Positions 1 through 9,997 are shown, numbered from the stretch's first letter. The stretch: 23,206 nt of DNA from Saccoglossus kowalevskii (GCF_000003605.2 NW_003105600.1:775542-798747), one strand, 5' to 3'. The notes: generated by a model from the sequence alone, not told the origin. Numbers and translations: made by a program.

Positions 1-720
1 TAGGTCAACAAGCCGACGTACGTCATAACAGATGCGTTTCATGTAGTACAATTGACTCAATTTGCTACATGGTGGGTATCTTTGCGTTACTTTTGTTGGG
101 ACCATAGCAGCTAATATGCGCACATTATTTTTAATATTTTTGTTTTTCTTTTGCCCATACTAATGTAATCGAACATCGCAGGAGATAGGATGCTATACAT
201 AAACATATTTTGACCGGTAACATCATCTATCAAATCTTCAGGGATAAAAGTCAATTAACAAATGACAGATGATTGTGACAGGCATATATTCAAATGATGA
301 CCATGTATGTATACGCGATAACCTCATTTCGGAAAACTACGGAAAACTGTCAGTTGCACAATGCCGACACATGAAAACGTATTAATATATACCAGTTTTT
401 TTTTTATCGCCCAAGGACCACTTCCGATAGTACAAATACTTATTACTTTTGCATCTTTGATAGTTTGGATTCTGTGAACTAACTGAATTCTTATAGAAAG
501 ACGGCATAGTGAATCACACAACATGTACATTTAATTGAATCACGGCATACGTACAGTTGTGGCGCCCGCCAAGGAAGTTCATTTATTTTAAATCGATTAT
601 TTGAAATATAGCCCGTAATGCGTGAAGGACAGCTAAAGAATGACAACTAAGGAACAGTTCACAGGAAATAAAGACAATATAATAACAAGTGTTATAATCT
701 GTTATTCATAGATATATCCA
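1..720. other. AT-rich non-coding stretch
   Basis: No coding region, RNA gene or clear repeat could be supported here. A 68-codon minus-strand frame at 324-530 has no recognisable motif and is of a length expected by chance at this base composition. The only slightly GC-rich spot is near 560-575. Confidence 0.5.
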
Positions 721-726
721 ATAACC

Positions 727-831
727 ATGGCGACTAGCAGTGTTGTGTTTTGTTGTGTTTTCCGGTGTACAAATGAACTTAGATTTCTACTGGTTGTGAT
801 TTTTACTTACATTCCAATTGTTTTCGTGTAA
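727..831 (+). CDS. possible 34-codon small ORF or first exon, strong start context
   Basis: An ATG in a strong animal start context (AACCATGG) opens a 34-codon frame ending at TAA 829-831. The protein starts MATSSVVFCC, has four cysteines in its first half, and ends in a hydrophobic run (LRFLLVVIFTYIPIVFV) that could be a C-terminal membrane anchor. A GT at 767 (CCG|gtgtac) could act as a splice donor, which would make this a short first exon. No family is recognised. So short a frame can easily be chance; the only real support is the start context. Confidence 0.12.
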   Translation: MATSSVVFCCVFRCTNELRFLLVVIFTYIPIVFV

Positions 832-1027
832 ATGTTTATGTCTTTCTTATTTGCACAAAAGCTTAGTATGCCAGGCTTTTGTTTAATTTCCCCTTCATCA
901 TTGAATAAATTTTCAATGCTATGAATTATTTAGCGTTATTTTATTTATTTTTAAATAAAAAGTAGTCCGCATAGCGATGCAGGCCATGTGTATTGATTAA
1001 AATTGACATGAAAACGAGCTTAAGCAA
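832..1027. other. AT-rich spacer before the minisatellite
   Basis: Strongly AT-rich DNA with runs such as TTATTTATTTTTAAATAAAAA near 940-960. No coding signal is seen. Confidence 0.4.
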
Positions 1028-1563
1028 TTTTATATATACCAGATTTTATATATACCAGATTTTATATATATCAGATTTTATATATACCAGATTTTATATA
1101 TACCAGATTTTATATATATCAGATTTTATATATACCAGATTTTATATATATCAGATTTTATATATACCAGATTTTATATATATCAGATTTTATATATACC
1201 AGATTTTATATATACCAGATTTTATATATATCAGATTTTATATATACCAGATTTTATATATATCAGATTTTATATATACCAGATTTTATATATACCAGAT
1301 TTTATATATATCAGATTTTATATATACCAGATTTTATATATACCAGATTTTATATATATCAGATTTTATATATACCAGATTTTAGATATATATCAGATTT
1401 TATATATACCAGATTTTATATATATCAGATTTTATTTCTACCAGATTTTATATATACCAGATTTTATATATACATATACCAGATTTTATATATACCAGAT
1501 TTTTTATATATCAGATTTTATATATACTAGATTTTATATATACCAGATTTTATATACACCAGA
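1028..1563. repeat. minisatellite, 33 units of 16 bp, two alternating unit types
   Basis: A 536-bp tandem array of the unit TTTTATATATAYCAGA. Units differ mainly at position 12, which is C (type C) or T (type T). Units 1-25 (1028-1429) are almost perfect and read CCTCCTCTCT, CCTCT, CCTCCTCTCT; two T units never touch. Unit 23 (1380-1397) carries a 2-bp insertion. Units 26-33 (1430-1563) are degenerate: unit 28 is expanded to 22 bp (1462-1483), and units 26, 30, 31 and 33 carry substitutions. The sum of unit lengths (31 x 16 + 18 + 22) matches the span exactly. Because 16 is not a multiple of 3 and the unit has no stop in any plus frame, a long artefactual frame rich in Tyr, Ile and Phe runs through it. 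Each unit contains TATATA. Confidence 0.97.
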
Positions 1564-2093
1564 AGGGCCCCGATGCTCAGGATTTTGTCTGACGTGCTAT
1601 AGATGGACACATGTTTTAAAACAACTCGTATTGATTCAGTGTATACACGACTTTTGTTCTGGAGACCAGATCCTATATCCTCCATTGTCAAATGGGACCT
1701 TCCATAACGATTATGCATTGTGCTTCGTCAGTCTCATCGGTAGTCCTGTAGCGGGCGTGCATGGATGCGTGTATCGTTTAAAAGTCGTCTAGTAAAATTT
1801 GGATTGCCATTACTAGCCATGTGTTTTAGAATATTGATTAAAAAACCGTTGGCAATATTCTCACATAGTTGTTTCAATTATATTTCCTATGATACCCCTG
1901 GGTAGTTCCATTTATTAAAGTAAAATGTTTGAATTGTTACCAAGCAATTTGTTATTATGCTCAGATACAAGCCCCACAATGGAGTATTCTGATTGGATAT
2001 AGATCACTTTGCATTAACGGTGAAACGATTAAAACTATGTCGACTAATTACCGCCGATGAGTCCTTCTATACCTTCCAATTGCCTGAAAATAG
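1564..2093. other. non-coding flank of the minisatellite with open frames on both strands
   Basis: From 1565 to 1789 the plus strand is stop-free for 75 codons (cysteine-rich, no start codon, no splice-site support). The minus strand over 1527-1718 is also open for 63 codons. Base composition is more balanced than in the neighbours, which lowers stop frequency. Neither product resembles a known family, so neither is called a gene. From 1800 to 2093 the DNA is plain AT-rich sequence. Confidence 0.4.
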
Positions 2094-2159
2094 CTAGTTT
2101 AAAGCTTGGTAAGGTCCCCGTTTATACTCGTTGATCTGCACAACAGTCAATGTCGCCAT
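2094..2159 (-). CDS. possible 21-codon start-context ORF (MATLTVVQ...)
   Basis: On the minus strand an ATG at 2159-2157 sits in a very good start context (ACAAAAATGGCG) and opens 21 codons beginning MATLTVVQINEYKRGPYQ, with TAG at 2096-2094. Upstream on the same strand lie TATATAA (2173-2167) and GCATGCGCG (2195-2187), which look promoter-like but are too close to the ATG for a normal TATA arrangement. It could be a short upstream ORF, part of a first exon with an unseen donor, or chance. No family is recognised. Confidence 0.1.
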   Translation of the reverse strand: MATLTVVQINEYKRGPYQALN

Positions 2160-2920
2160 TTTTGTTTATATAAGACCCATATATATCGCGCATGCGTGGC
2201 ACGACGACTACCGCCCTTTAATATATAACTTTGTTCGGTTGCATCGATGAAACAAATCACACGCGATCTTTTATTCTCTCTAATTTGATTATTTGAAGTC
2301 AACCATTTGCATTGATATTCACCGCGTCTAGACCGGTGTTAAGGTTGATCGTAAGTAATGTTTAGGCATGTGATTGTTATGACGACAACCGGTGATCAAC
2401 TGGACATTACCCTGTATTCTAATCGCCTAAAGGCTTAATACCATCTATGATTTATGCAGCTGTTACTTGTTAACCAACCAGTATGCTACAGTTATTCTTC
2501 AATTAAAAATTACCTCATTACACCACGATATGAACGTAGAACTAGATTGTCATAGCAACGCATTGTTTTATCGAATATGGACAATATATTATCTAGGGAA
2601 GAATAAGGAGAATCGGTTTATTTGTGTTTGTTTTAGGATTAGTGATAAATCGAGAATCATGTTTTTTTTTATTCTTCAATGGCCACCTCATAAACGATTC
2701 ATAATTCATAATAAAAAACGATAATGCGCCCGTAGGTATGCTAAACATTGACAAAAGTGTGCGGAACTTTAATTCATTGTCGTCATAGAAACAGACAAAA
2801 GCAGAGTGTGATAACCCCGAGTAGCCCTCTGTAAACCATATCGAATTATTAATGCAGTAAACATATACTCACCTAGTTAAAATTCCCGACTCTACATTTA
2901 CTGCTTCTGCCTCTTATTTT
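2160..2920. other. AT-rich non-coding stretch
   Basis: Contains an 85-codon plus-strand frame (2467-2724) of low complexity (Phe, Ile, Lys, Arg rich) with no motif and no splice support; treated as chance. No RNA gene or repeat is seen. Confidence 0.45.
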
Positions 2921-2923
2921 TTA

Positions 2924-2943
2924 GTACCTGGATATCCAGGTAC
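2924..2943. repeat. perfect 20-bp palindrome
   Basis: GTACCTGGATATCCAGGTAC is identical to its own reverse complement over all 20 bases; the flanking bases (A before, C after) end the symmetry. It can form a cruciform, or a hairpin in RNA. By base composition such a 20-bp palindrome is expected only a few times per hundred windows of this size. Confidence 0.95.
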
Positions 2944-2957
2944 CATGTTCACGGGAT

Positions 2958-2982
2958 GAATGCCTTTCAACTTCAGGCATTC
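2958..2982. repeat. 8-bp inverted repeat hairpin next to the palindrome
   Basis: GAATGCCT (2958-2965) and AGGCATTC (2975-2982) are perfect reverse complements around a 9-nt loop. It begins 15 bp after the 20-bp palindrome, so two hairpin-capable elements lie side by side within 60 bp. Confidence 0.85.
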
Positions 2983-4353
2983 CACCCATATCTGGAATTA
3001 TGCATTTGTTTTATTTATATGCCTCCACAATCAAATAAATAATAAATTTCGATTAAACTATTGGAATACGCTGTTCTGGGTGTAACCATAGTTCACACTA
3101 AATCGCACTGCGAATTGGATTCGATCGAAAGTCATTTTTACGAAATGCTTTTGGATTGAAGAGTTTTGGCAGACATACACGCTGCTAATATAATCGTTTA
3201 TAAAGCGTCAAAAATCAGAGCCTTTCTATTGTCCGTTTGTAACCATAAGGAACAACAGCGTAATTTTACTCTCAGCTTAGCGTCAATTTGAATGAATTGA
3301 TTGATGATGTCTTATCAGTCGAAATCGACAATAGGATAGAAATCAATCACTTCTTGCCAGTGTCTCCCTTAGATATAGATTCAGTGGGTATACAGGGAAA
3401 TGTAGCAGACGGTCGATTTACATAAACATTATCGTTATCATTTATTCGCTTGTTTAATAAACCTATGTTTTAGGACATGATGTAAAATACTACACACACC
3501 ATGTTGTATAATACTGGCGTTTAATTTGTTCAATTGATAAAGCTGCACGACTAAAATCATTCTGAACATTCCAGGCTTCTCCTAAGCATAATTAGGAAAC
3601 AACAGTGAGCGTGTTATTGTAATGAATTTTTTTTGTATGCTAAGAAACCTGAGGAATTATAATCTGTATCCCGAAATCCACTACGCGATAAGAAAGAACA
3701 GCTAGCAGTAATTTTATTTTTAAGCTGAATAAATGTATCACTTCTAATCACAAATCGAGCCTGATTTGATTACTTCAAAACATTGGGCAAACATAAACCT
3801 GCTATTTTAAAAAGATGTTCTCATTTATTCATTAAAATCCAGTATGTTACTCACGTGTTTGACAGACGGTATTAATTTTTTTTTTTTCATTTTACAAAAA
3901 GGTGATAAAAAACTTACCAAATAATTACAGACTGATGTATTACGCTATTTCTAATATGTGTGTTATGCCTTCAAATTCAGAAATGAGATCATACTGTCGA
4001 TATACGAATAAGGTTAATTTATTGTTTTATAATTTGTATTCTGTTTGTTTTTATTCTTGTGTTATTTCTAAACTGTTTAGGGTAAATGACTGGAATGTGG
4101 CGCACTGTGCATAAACTAAATTATTTATGTGTTTCGATCAAATACCGCAAGACCACACGTATCATTCATTGTCGAAATCAAATGTGGTTGTGGTTCCCTG
4201 AATCCTCTGTTGTATTAAACCATCTTCATAATAAAATGTCACGTGATTTAAACAAGTAACGACGATACAGATATCTCAGTACGTCTCTTTGAATCATACA
4301 CGGCGTATGGAATTACCTCATTACAGACAGTCTATGACTCACACCCTCTATTC
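2983..4353. other. AT-rich non-coding stretch
   Basis: No supported gene. A 70-codon plus frame at 3902-4114 follows a T-rich tract and an AAAAAG, but its product has no recognisable motif and the context is weak. Homopolymer T runs occur near 3630 and 3877-3889. Confidence 0.45.
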
Positions 4354-4460
4354 TCAAGCTTTAGATGATTTCATTTCAGCGACAGTCAGTTGTGACCCAA
4401 CCCAGTTATCTTTTAAGACGCGCCGCTGTATCTCATTGATCTCTTTCTTCCTCTCTTGGG
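4354..4460 (-). CDS. possible minus-strand terminal exon, charged helix-like product
   Basis: After a possible acceptor (TTATTATAAG at 4470-4461) the minus strand is open for 35 codons to TGA at 4356-4354. The product is charged and helix-like (starts near QERKKEINEIQRRVLKDNW). The acceptor lacks a pyrimidine tract, and the plus strand is open over the same bases (4289-4480), so the call is weak. No family is recognised. Confidence 0.1.
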
Positions 4461-4480
4461 CTTATAATAACGTAACGTAA

Positions 4481-5251
4481 ATCAATGAAGCTTTAAAAAA
4501 CGATGCACATGTAATGTGACTGGTACGCAGCTCATTCGAACTTCAGTTAAATAAAGAGAAGTGAATATACAAAATAATGAAGAATAGAGTCAATTTCGAC
4601 GTAGGACAATCATTACAATAACATTTTGTACATAACATGATAAATGATACGCAAATACCATGTTATTGAGTTAAAAAAACATTTATAAAGTTGATTTATT
4701 GATTACAAGTTATTAATAGGCTAAACGCATACAAATTGTGATAACCACATTCAGGGTGGCATTCAACTGTAATATTTAACCTCACTGGTTCCCTTGTGAA
4801 AATATCTGAGGTGAGTTACATATACGTGTTTTGAGTGTGAAACGTCACAGAGATAACAATACGTACGTCCAGTGCTGACACTATGACATATTTTAACACT
4901 TTAGTAAATTCCGTTCTTTGTACATTTTCAATGCTCTGTACTCCCTAAATTTGAATTCTATTGAAATATATCCTAGCTGTCCCAAGTCTGATTTGTGGAA
5001 TGCCATGTATTACAAATTTAGAATTTAGGTATTTTGAATTCAGCGATTATATATGATTAACATAACTTATGAACAAATATCATTATGATGTATCATGATC
5101 CGAAAGATGAATCTGTATATCTGTCTTTCATTTATTCCCCTCTATTTTCAATTTACTCTACTTTCAAAAATGTAAATAGCCGCATTCTGTATAATATTAA
5201 TTTGAAGGTTCACATGAGAACAATCGCAAATGTAATATTAATAATTATCAT
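4481..5251. other. AT-rich non-coding stretch
   Basis: No coding region, RNA or repeat could be supported. If the candidate exon at 5286 is real, this would be upstream intron on the plus strand. Confidence 0.4.
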
Positions 5252-5283
5252 CGTTGTTGTTGTTGTTGTTTTTGTTGTTGTTC
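5252..5283. repeat. GTT microsatellite serving as a possible 3' splice-site tract
   Basis: GTT repeats about ten times with one TTT interruption, ending directly in TTCAG at 5281-5285. A T-rich tract followed by CAG is the arrangement of a 3' splice site, although the regular G in each triplet makes it unusual. Confidence 0.9.
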
Positions 5284-5285
5284 AG

Positions 5286-5440
5286 GCTTCTCTAGTCTTG
5301 TTGAAGCAAGTATTACCCCCAAAACACTGCCACTAACATACATAGTTCAATATAGACCTGGTAATACTACCGGCAGCGTGGATATAACATGGAATCGTAC
5401 AGCACCAAACAGCAAAGTCAATGTGACATTCTTGATAATG
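5286..5440 (+). CDS. possible internal exon of an extracellular FN3-like glycoprotein
   Basis: Following TTCAG the frame starting at 5288 is open for 51 codons to ATG 5438-5440, followed by GTGTAG, which can serve as a donor and holds the in-frame stop if unspliced. The 155-bp length is typical of an internal exon. Two leading bases give a phase-1 entry, as is common for extracellular modules; the exit is phase 0. The product contains LTYIVQYRPGN, which resembles the C strand of a fibronectin type III fold, and three N-glycosylation sequons (NTT, NRT, NVT) within about 20 residues. The usual FN3 tryptophan before this strand is absent, so the fold call is a resemblance only. No partner exon was identified. 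A chance open frame remains quite possible. Confidence 0.28.
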
Positions 5441-5544
5441 GTGTAGCGATTGTACGAACATCCATCTATGCTATGAAAATGTCATGAAATAATAGATATT
5501 AAATTTAAGTTTGATAGTTTCCGATAGCTGAAAATCGTTACACC

Positions 5545-5660
5545 CACTGTCCGGCGCCGTCCGGCGTGGGGGAGAACCCTACACTACCGGGCGAAGATCC
5601 CGTGTTCGTTTCCCTCGGAGGACTAATCATCGTTATTCCAAGGGGGCTCCAAGCCAGCAG
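5545..5660. other. GC-rich island with a B-box-like word
   Basis: A short block far richer in G+C than its surroundings. It holds a direct repeat of GTCCGGC and the string GATCCCGTGTTCGTTTCCC, in which TGTTCGTTTCC (5603-5613) matches the Pol III B-box GGTTCGANTCC at 9 of 11 positions. No convincing A-box lies 45-50 bp upstream and the T-arm stem does not pair, so it is not a tRNA. It might be the worn remnant of a tRNA-derived SINE. Two plus frames are also open here, so an exon cannot be excluded. Confidence 0.3.
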
Positions 5661-6053
5661 GCATTGTACAGATCAACACATACCATTAATTAAATACACG
5701 GGTCAGTAGAAACAAGTTGTCGCTTTAATTGTCACTAGCCATCAGTACCACGTCATAAAAGTGACCGTATCGTCACTTGAAGGGCACCGCCGGGCCACGA
5801 TATATATATATATAAAGGGAAGACAACGTATACATATACAACGGTATGAATTAATTCGCTGTGACGGACTGTCATTTATAATGCATGCAATGAAATGTCA
5901 ATACTGGCCATGGGCTTTAAACAGGTATAAACCCGTGATAACCGCTGCAATATACACCACTAATATTTTATAATCAAAGTCCTTGCCAATCATTCCAGTA
6001 CGCGTTTCATTATACACTGACAACCAGTCGTACAAACTTCCACGTACAATGTA
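5661..6053. other. non-coding stretch with a TA microsatellite
   Basis: Contains a (TA)7 run at 5801-5814. A 70-codon plus frame at 5761-5973 crosses this run and is treated as chance. No RNA gene is seen. Confidence 0.45.
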
Positions 6054-6377
6054 ATGTGTATCGACATCAAACAATCAATGTTTTTTATTGTACATGTGCA
6101 CGCAGCTGATACAATATCTCCGTCTTGTTACCCGATGTTCTCACGTGGCCCTCTCGCGCTTAACGAGATCTCGCCGGCCATTTGCCTCTACGGCCCATTA
6201 TGCGTACTCGAAAGACATTGTATGTACATGTTGGTATTCGGAACACGAGTTCGTGTAATACGGCTTCATGGTCTATGTAAACCCATTAACATCGGTCACC
6301 ATTACATCACTCTGTCTACGTACCTAGCTCGAAAAACTCTATCACATAACACGAGGTTTTGCTTCTTGCATATCTAG
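6054..6377 (+). CDS. 107-codon ORF of unknown nature, probably chance
   Basis: The longest ATG-initiated frame outside the minisatellite. It begins with an ATG that has a G at -3, lies in DNA that is less AT-rich than its flanks, and ends at TAG 6375-6377. The product is rich in Cys and His and has no signal peptide, membrane segment or family motif that I recognise. One or two frames of this length are expected by chance in a window of this size and composition, so it is listed only because of its length. Another plus frame and one minus frame are also partly open here. Confidence 0.1.
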   Translation: MCIDIKQSMFFIVHVHAADTISPSCYPMFSRGPLALNEISPAICLYGPLCVLERHCMYMLVFGTRVRVIRLHGLCKPINIGHHYITLSTYLARKTLSHNTRFCFLHI

Positions 6378-8480
6378 GGTATTCCTTTACAAGGGTTTAG
6401 CCAATTAACCCAACTACCCTTCAACTAAAGCCAATTATACCAATTATAATTGCAATAGTAGGTTGGAAGCCATTTAGTAATCGCATGTAATGTCACAGTA
6501 TATACAGAATGGTGGAAAAGATCTTTTTTGTAATTAACTGACTAGGTATTATTGTGAATCACGTTAACCACGACACGATCTAAAATTGGTTCATTATGTT
6601 GTACTTTGCTCCTTTGACCGATTTCTTTAAAACACCAACTTATAATTAGAGCACAGTGTTGTGATATAATATAATAAACTACAGAAAGTCTGTTGATATT
6701 TAATAAAAAGCTGTGTTTATTATTGATATGGGCTTATTGGTTTAATTTAACTTTGAAAGAAAAACAAAAAAATTGCGAATTTCATTTGTCGTCACAAAGT
6801 AATCAGCAGTGAGTTAATATTTGTTTACCCAACGCAATTATGGCGCAAACTTCCAAGCACCCATGAATATTAAATTGATCAGTCATTCGCATATAAATAC
6901 CCTTTTCAGAAGATCTAAAGAATTTCCCAAAATTAGGGTGAACACGGTTTAAAATATATTTTAACTGTAAGCATTTACAAAAATAAAGCAGCGCACAACT
7001 TTCGCGACTGTGCGACTGTATTTAATAAACTAATCGTTGATTATACAGGATACTGTCGACTCCAGTACGCACACCACAATCAGTGGCATTTAAATATTAG
7101 TAAAATAGCAAAACAACATTATAAGTTTATTATGGTCTGTGTATCGGTATACGACTAATCTGAATACTAGTAGTAACTGACGCCAAATCTGACGTAGTCT
7201 TCATCTGTGACTGAACATTTGATGCTTGTGATTGGTTGTTTGTTTGTTTGTATGTATGTACCTGAGCTTGTGTTGATAACACGTTGCGCAATATCAACGC
7301 AACATGCTTAACGATCGACTCGCAGTTGACGTAAGAAGCCTTTCGTCGACATGGTAACTACATTTCCGGTGATTAACATACGTATGTAACAATCCAACAC
7401 TGATTTTATACATATCTAGGCCCTAATGATATTGAAAGAGCATGTGCCTATTTTGTTGTTTTGTTTTGATGATATCGTACCAATAAATACACATTTAATT
7501 AAAATGATTTTCCATCAACATTAAACAGAGATAACTATATCGTATAATATATAACAAACGACGACGCCTTTCTGAAAATAAATCCATTAATAGTTATATA
7601 TATATATATATGTCCTGTTCCCGAAATACACACAATATATACACTATACCCCGATTAACCGACATTTGAGACGATCGGTTCAAAATACTTTTCTAAATAA
7701 GGAGATAATTTACATAATAATGACCCAGTGGATTACTAGTCATGTTGTTTATAGAAGTACCAGCTCAATTTTTCATGAATGCCTTTGCATCTTATATTAG
7801 AGTTAGAGTCACCATTGTACTTTCTAGTTCAACTGATGAAGTTGCCGCCTAAGGGGACTTGAAAACAAATTTAGATCGTAGCTCAGACCAGTGAGCCGAA
7901 GCTAAGCTCTATTAATTCCACACATTTCACTCATCGTGTATAATAGAAAACATATCATGTCACACTTGCGTCGATCTGCAAAAACAAGTGGATTTGTAAC
8001 GATTAGCCGATAAATTAAACTGTAGGAGAATCTCGAATAATAAAGCATAGACTTTTTATGACTTAATCAATGCAACACATCAAGTACACACATACGGGGT
8101 ATAAACTGCAATTTCTAGAACAGTTATCGTAAAACATTTTTTGTAAGCTGTTTTAAAAACCGCCAGGCATGCACGAGGGTGAACTAGCGACCTTGTGAGC
8201 GCAGTTGAGCGTTGTTGCCTGCTGATTATTCATATTGCTGCGAGTTACTGGAACCGATGTGACATTTCATTACGGTGTTAGTTTCTTCAGGACATAGGTT
8301 TAGGGGATTGGGGTCACACAATAGTTCAGCAATAATTATTTTTTAGTGTGTTGGCGCAAGAAATACGACGTCTAAGTTAAGAACAATTATAAGAACGTCT
8401 GCAGCGAATCATTTTTGACATTTAAACTATGCTGTTAATTTCCCGACATTGCAAGATTTCTAGCATAACCCACTTCAGGG
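6378..8480. other. long AT-rich non-coding stretch with two microsatellites
   Basis: No gene can be supported over about 2.1 kb. It contains a compound tetranucleotide run, TTGT passing into ATGT, at 7236-7260, and a (TA)8 run at 7595-7610. Isolated ATGGCG words (for example 6840) open only very short frames. Confidence 0.5.
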
Positions 8481-8483
8481 TAG

Positions 8484-8898
8484 ACGTCATCCGATGTTGC
8501 GCCATGAAAAATATAATTGCCCTCGCATTTAATAATTTCCGAATATAGGTCGGGTGATTAGTTCATGAGATGTTGTTGATGATTCGGAGAAGGCGAGTAT
8601 CGTCACCGAAACGTTTACGTCATGATTACGTCTTTGGACACTCACTAAAGGCCTGTAAATCCCTTTTCCGTCTGCGTCAATGAATATCGATGGGCATTTT
8701 ATGATATTCTGTGTCGTGACGTCGGTATAAGCAAAATAAGAGTGGAGACAGTATTTTTGTCATTGGAGACTACCGATATAAACTAAATATAAAAGAGTTT
8801 ATGGCCAAGACAATTGAATCTGAGAAGTAATGGGCACTATTTAATGAAACAAACTGCAACACAAAAATAAAAACAATGTCATTTGACGTATGTGACGT
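8484..8898. promoter_or_regulatory. cluster of CRE-like TGACGT/ACGTCA words
   Basis: Six words related to the CREB/ATF site TGACGTCA lie within about 415 bp: ACGTCA at 8484, TTACGTCA at 8615, ATTACGTC at 8625, TGACGTCG at 8717, and TGACGT at 8884 and 8893. By base composition well under one or two would be expected. None is a perfect 8-bp palindrome. Whether this is an enhancer, a promoter or coincidence cannot be told from sequence alone. Confidence 0.25.
8646..8708 (-). CDS. possible minus-strand exon inside a 76-codon open frame
   Basis: The minus strand is stop-free for 76 codons (8759-8532) with no ATG. Within it, a pyrimidine-containing tract ending in ACGACACAG precedes 8708, and a strong donor GTGAGT (8645-8640) follows 8646, giving a 21-codon, phase 0-0 exon (product NIIKCPSIFIDADGKGIYRP plus L). 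The remaining frame downstream is also open to TAA 8531-8529. No family is recognised. Random frames of this length occur about a dozen times per window like this, so support is thin. Confidence 0.13.
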
Positions 8899-8899
8899 T

Positions 8900-9890
8900 T
8901 CATATTTTAATGGTCGCTACAATTGAATACAAATATGGGGTTACTGCACTCAACTCAACTAAGAAAATCGATAGAAAAATCGGTTTGGAAATAACAAAAT
9001 TTGTCTGTTTTATGCAATTTTAACATGTTTTCCTTAGCAAGGATATATCTTAATATCTCACAATTTATTTGATTACATAAAGTGATTAAAAATCATTTTT
9101 TACACGATATTTGTTGATGTGAAAAAGAAATACAAAAACATTATTTTAATGGTTTTTTATTGACGAAATAATTTGTTTTGAGGTCTGTGATGACAAATTG
9201 CCACTTTATACATATTATCAGACAGTTTTTCTTGATATCGAACAAAACAAGGCCCCATATTATTCATTTATAAAAATATCCAAAACACACGAGCACCATT
9301 CTACAGCAGACGACAATAATATGCAGCAACACGCTGACATCGATGAAATCTGTTATTAGCACGACGCCAATTGCTTCAGTAAATGAGCTCTTCAAACTCT
9401 CCAGGCGACGGTAACCTATCGAAAAAGTTGCACAGGTTGATTGTTCGGGAAAGTCACGACATAAAATTGTTGGGCATACAATCTAGCTAATGGGTTGTGT
9501 TATTCGCACTGGGAGGTATTATTCCACAATTTGAACGTTTTAATGTATATACCTCAACGTCACCTAATAGTTAATTGTTGCTCATTGTAAAGTGAATATA
9601 CCTATTACGTAAGGTCGACGTACTATTATTGTTGCCATTCTTTGTTGCTGTGCATAGCAAATTATTTAAACGCTTTTATATTTTTTCGAATTACAAAAGC
9701 ATACATATACACTCAATAGTTTTTATTTGTGGATACTAATTCGATAGTTATATTTTTAATTTATTTGCAGATTTTTGACCTACATTGTGTAAAATCATTG
9801 CCTATCGACCGTAAGTGTAGAGCTGATGTGTGTTCACACGCCAACAAACTGCTTATTTTGAAATTTAAGCTTCGCCAACCATAACACGCT
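8900..9890. other. AT-rich non-coding stretch
   Basis: No gene, RNA gene or repeat could be supported. Base composition is strongly AT-rich, especially 9000-9290 and 9660-9780. Confidence 0.45.
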
Positions 9891-9897
9891 CCTCCGA

Positions 9898-9997
9898 ATG
9901 ACTAAGGAGGTTCGCACCGAATCTTTTAGGAATTTACAGATGGCAGATATGCTTCAAGAGATATTGAAGATGATTGGCTTATATTTACTTCTGTCTG
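9898..9997 (+). CDS. possible first coding exon with signal peptide and GTATGT donor
   Basis: An ATG at 9898 or, in frame, at 9940 or 9949 opens a frame that reaches a strong splice donor (TCTG|GTATGT, GT at 9998). An in-frame TGA lies upstream at 9859-9861. From the second ATG the product is MADMLQEILKMIGLYLLLSG, whose hydrophobic end resembles a signal peptide or anchor core. The exon would end in phase 1, which is common after signal-peptide exons. Without splicing the frame stops at TAA 10003-10005. No downstream partner with a matching phase-1 acceptor could be assigned; the one at 16663 matches in phase but is 6.7 kb away. The start context at 9940 is only fair. Confidence 0.22.

Noticed and set aside
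993-1385. 130-codon Tyr/Ile/Phe-rich plus-strand ORF
   Set aside because: It is the minisatellite read in frame. The 16-bp unit contains no stop in any plus frame, so the long frame is an artefact.
1527-1789. Open frames on both strands after the minisatellite (63 and 75 codons)
   Set aside because: No start, splice or family support, and lengths expected by chance; both strands open together points to composition rather than coding.
2467-2724. 85-codon plus frame
   Set aside because: Low-complexity product, no motif, no signal context; within chance expectation.
3902-4114. 70-codon plus frame after a T-rich tract
   Set aside because: The acceptor-like tract is not followed by a recognisable product and no donor is evident.
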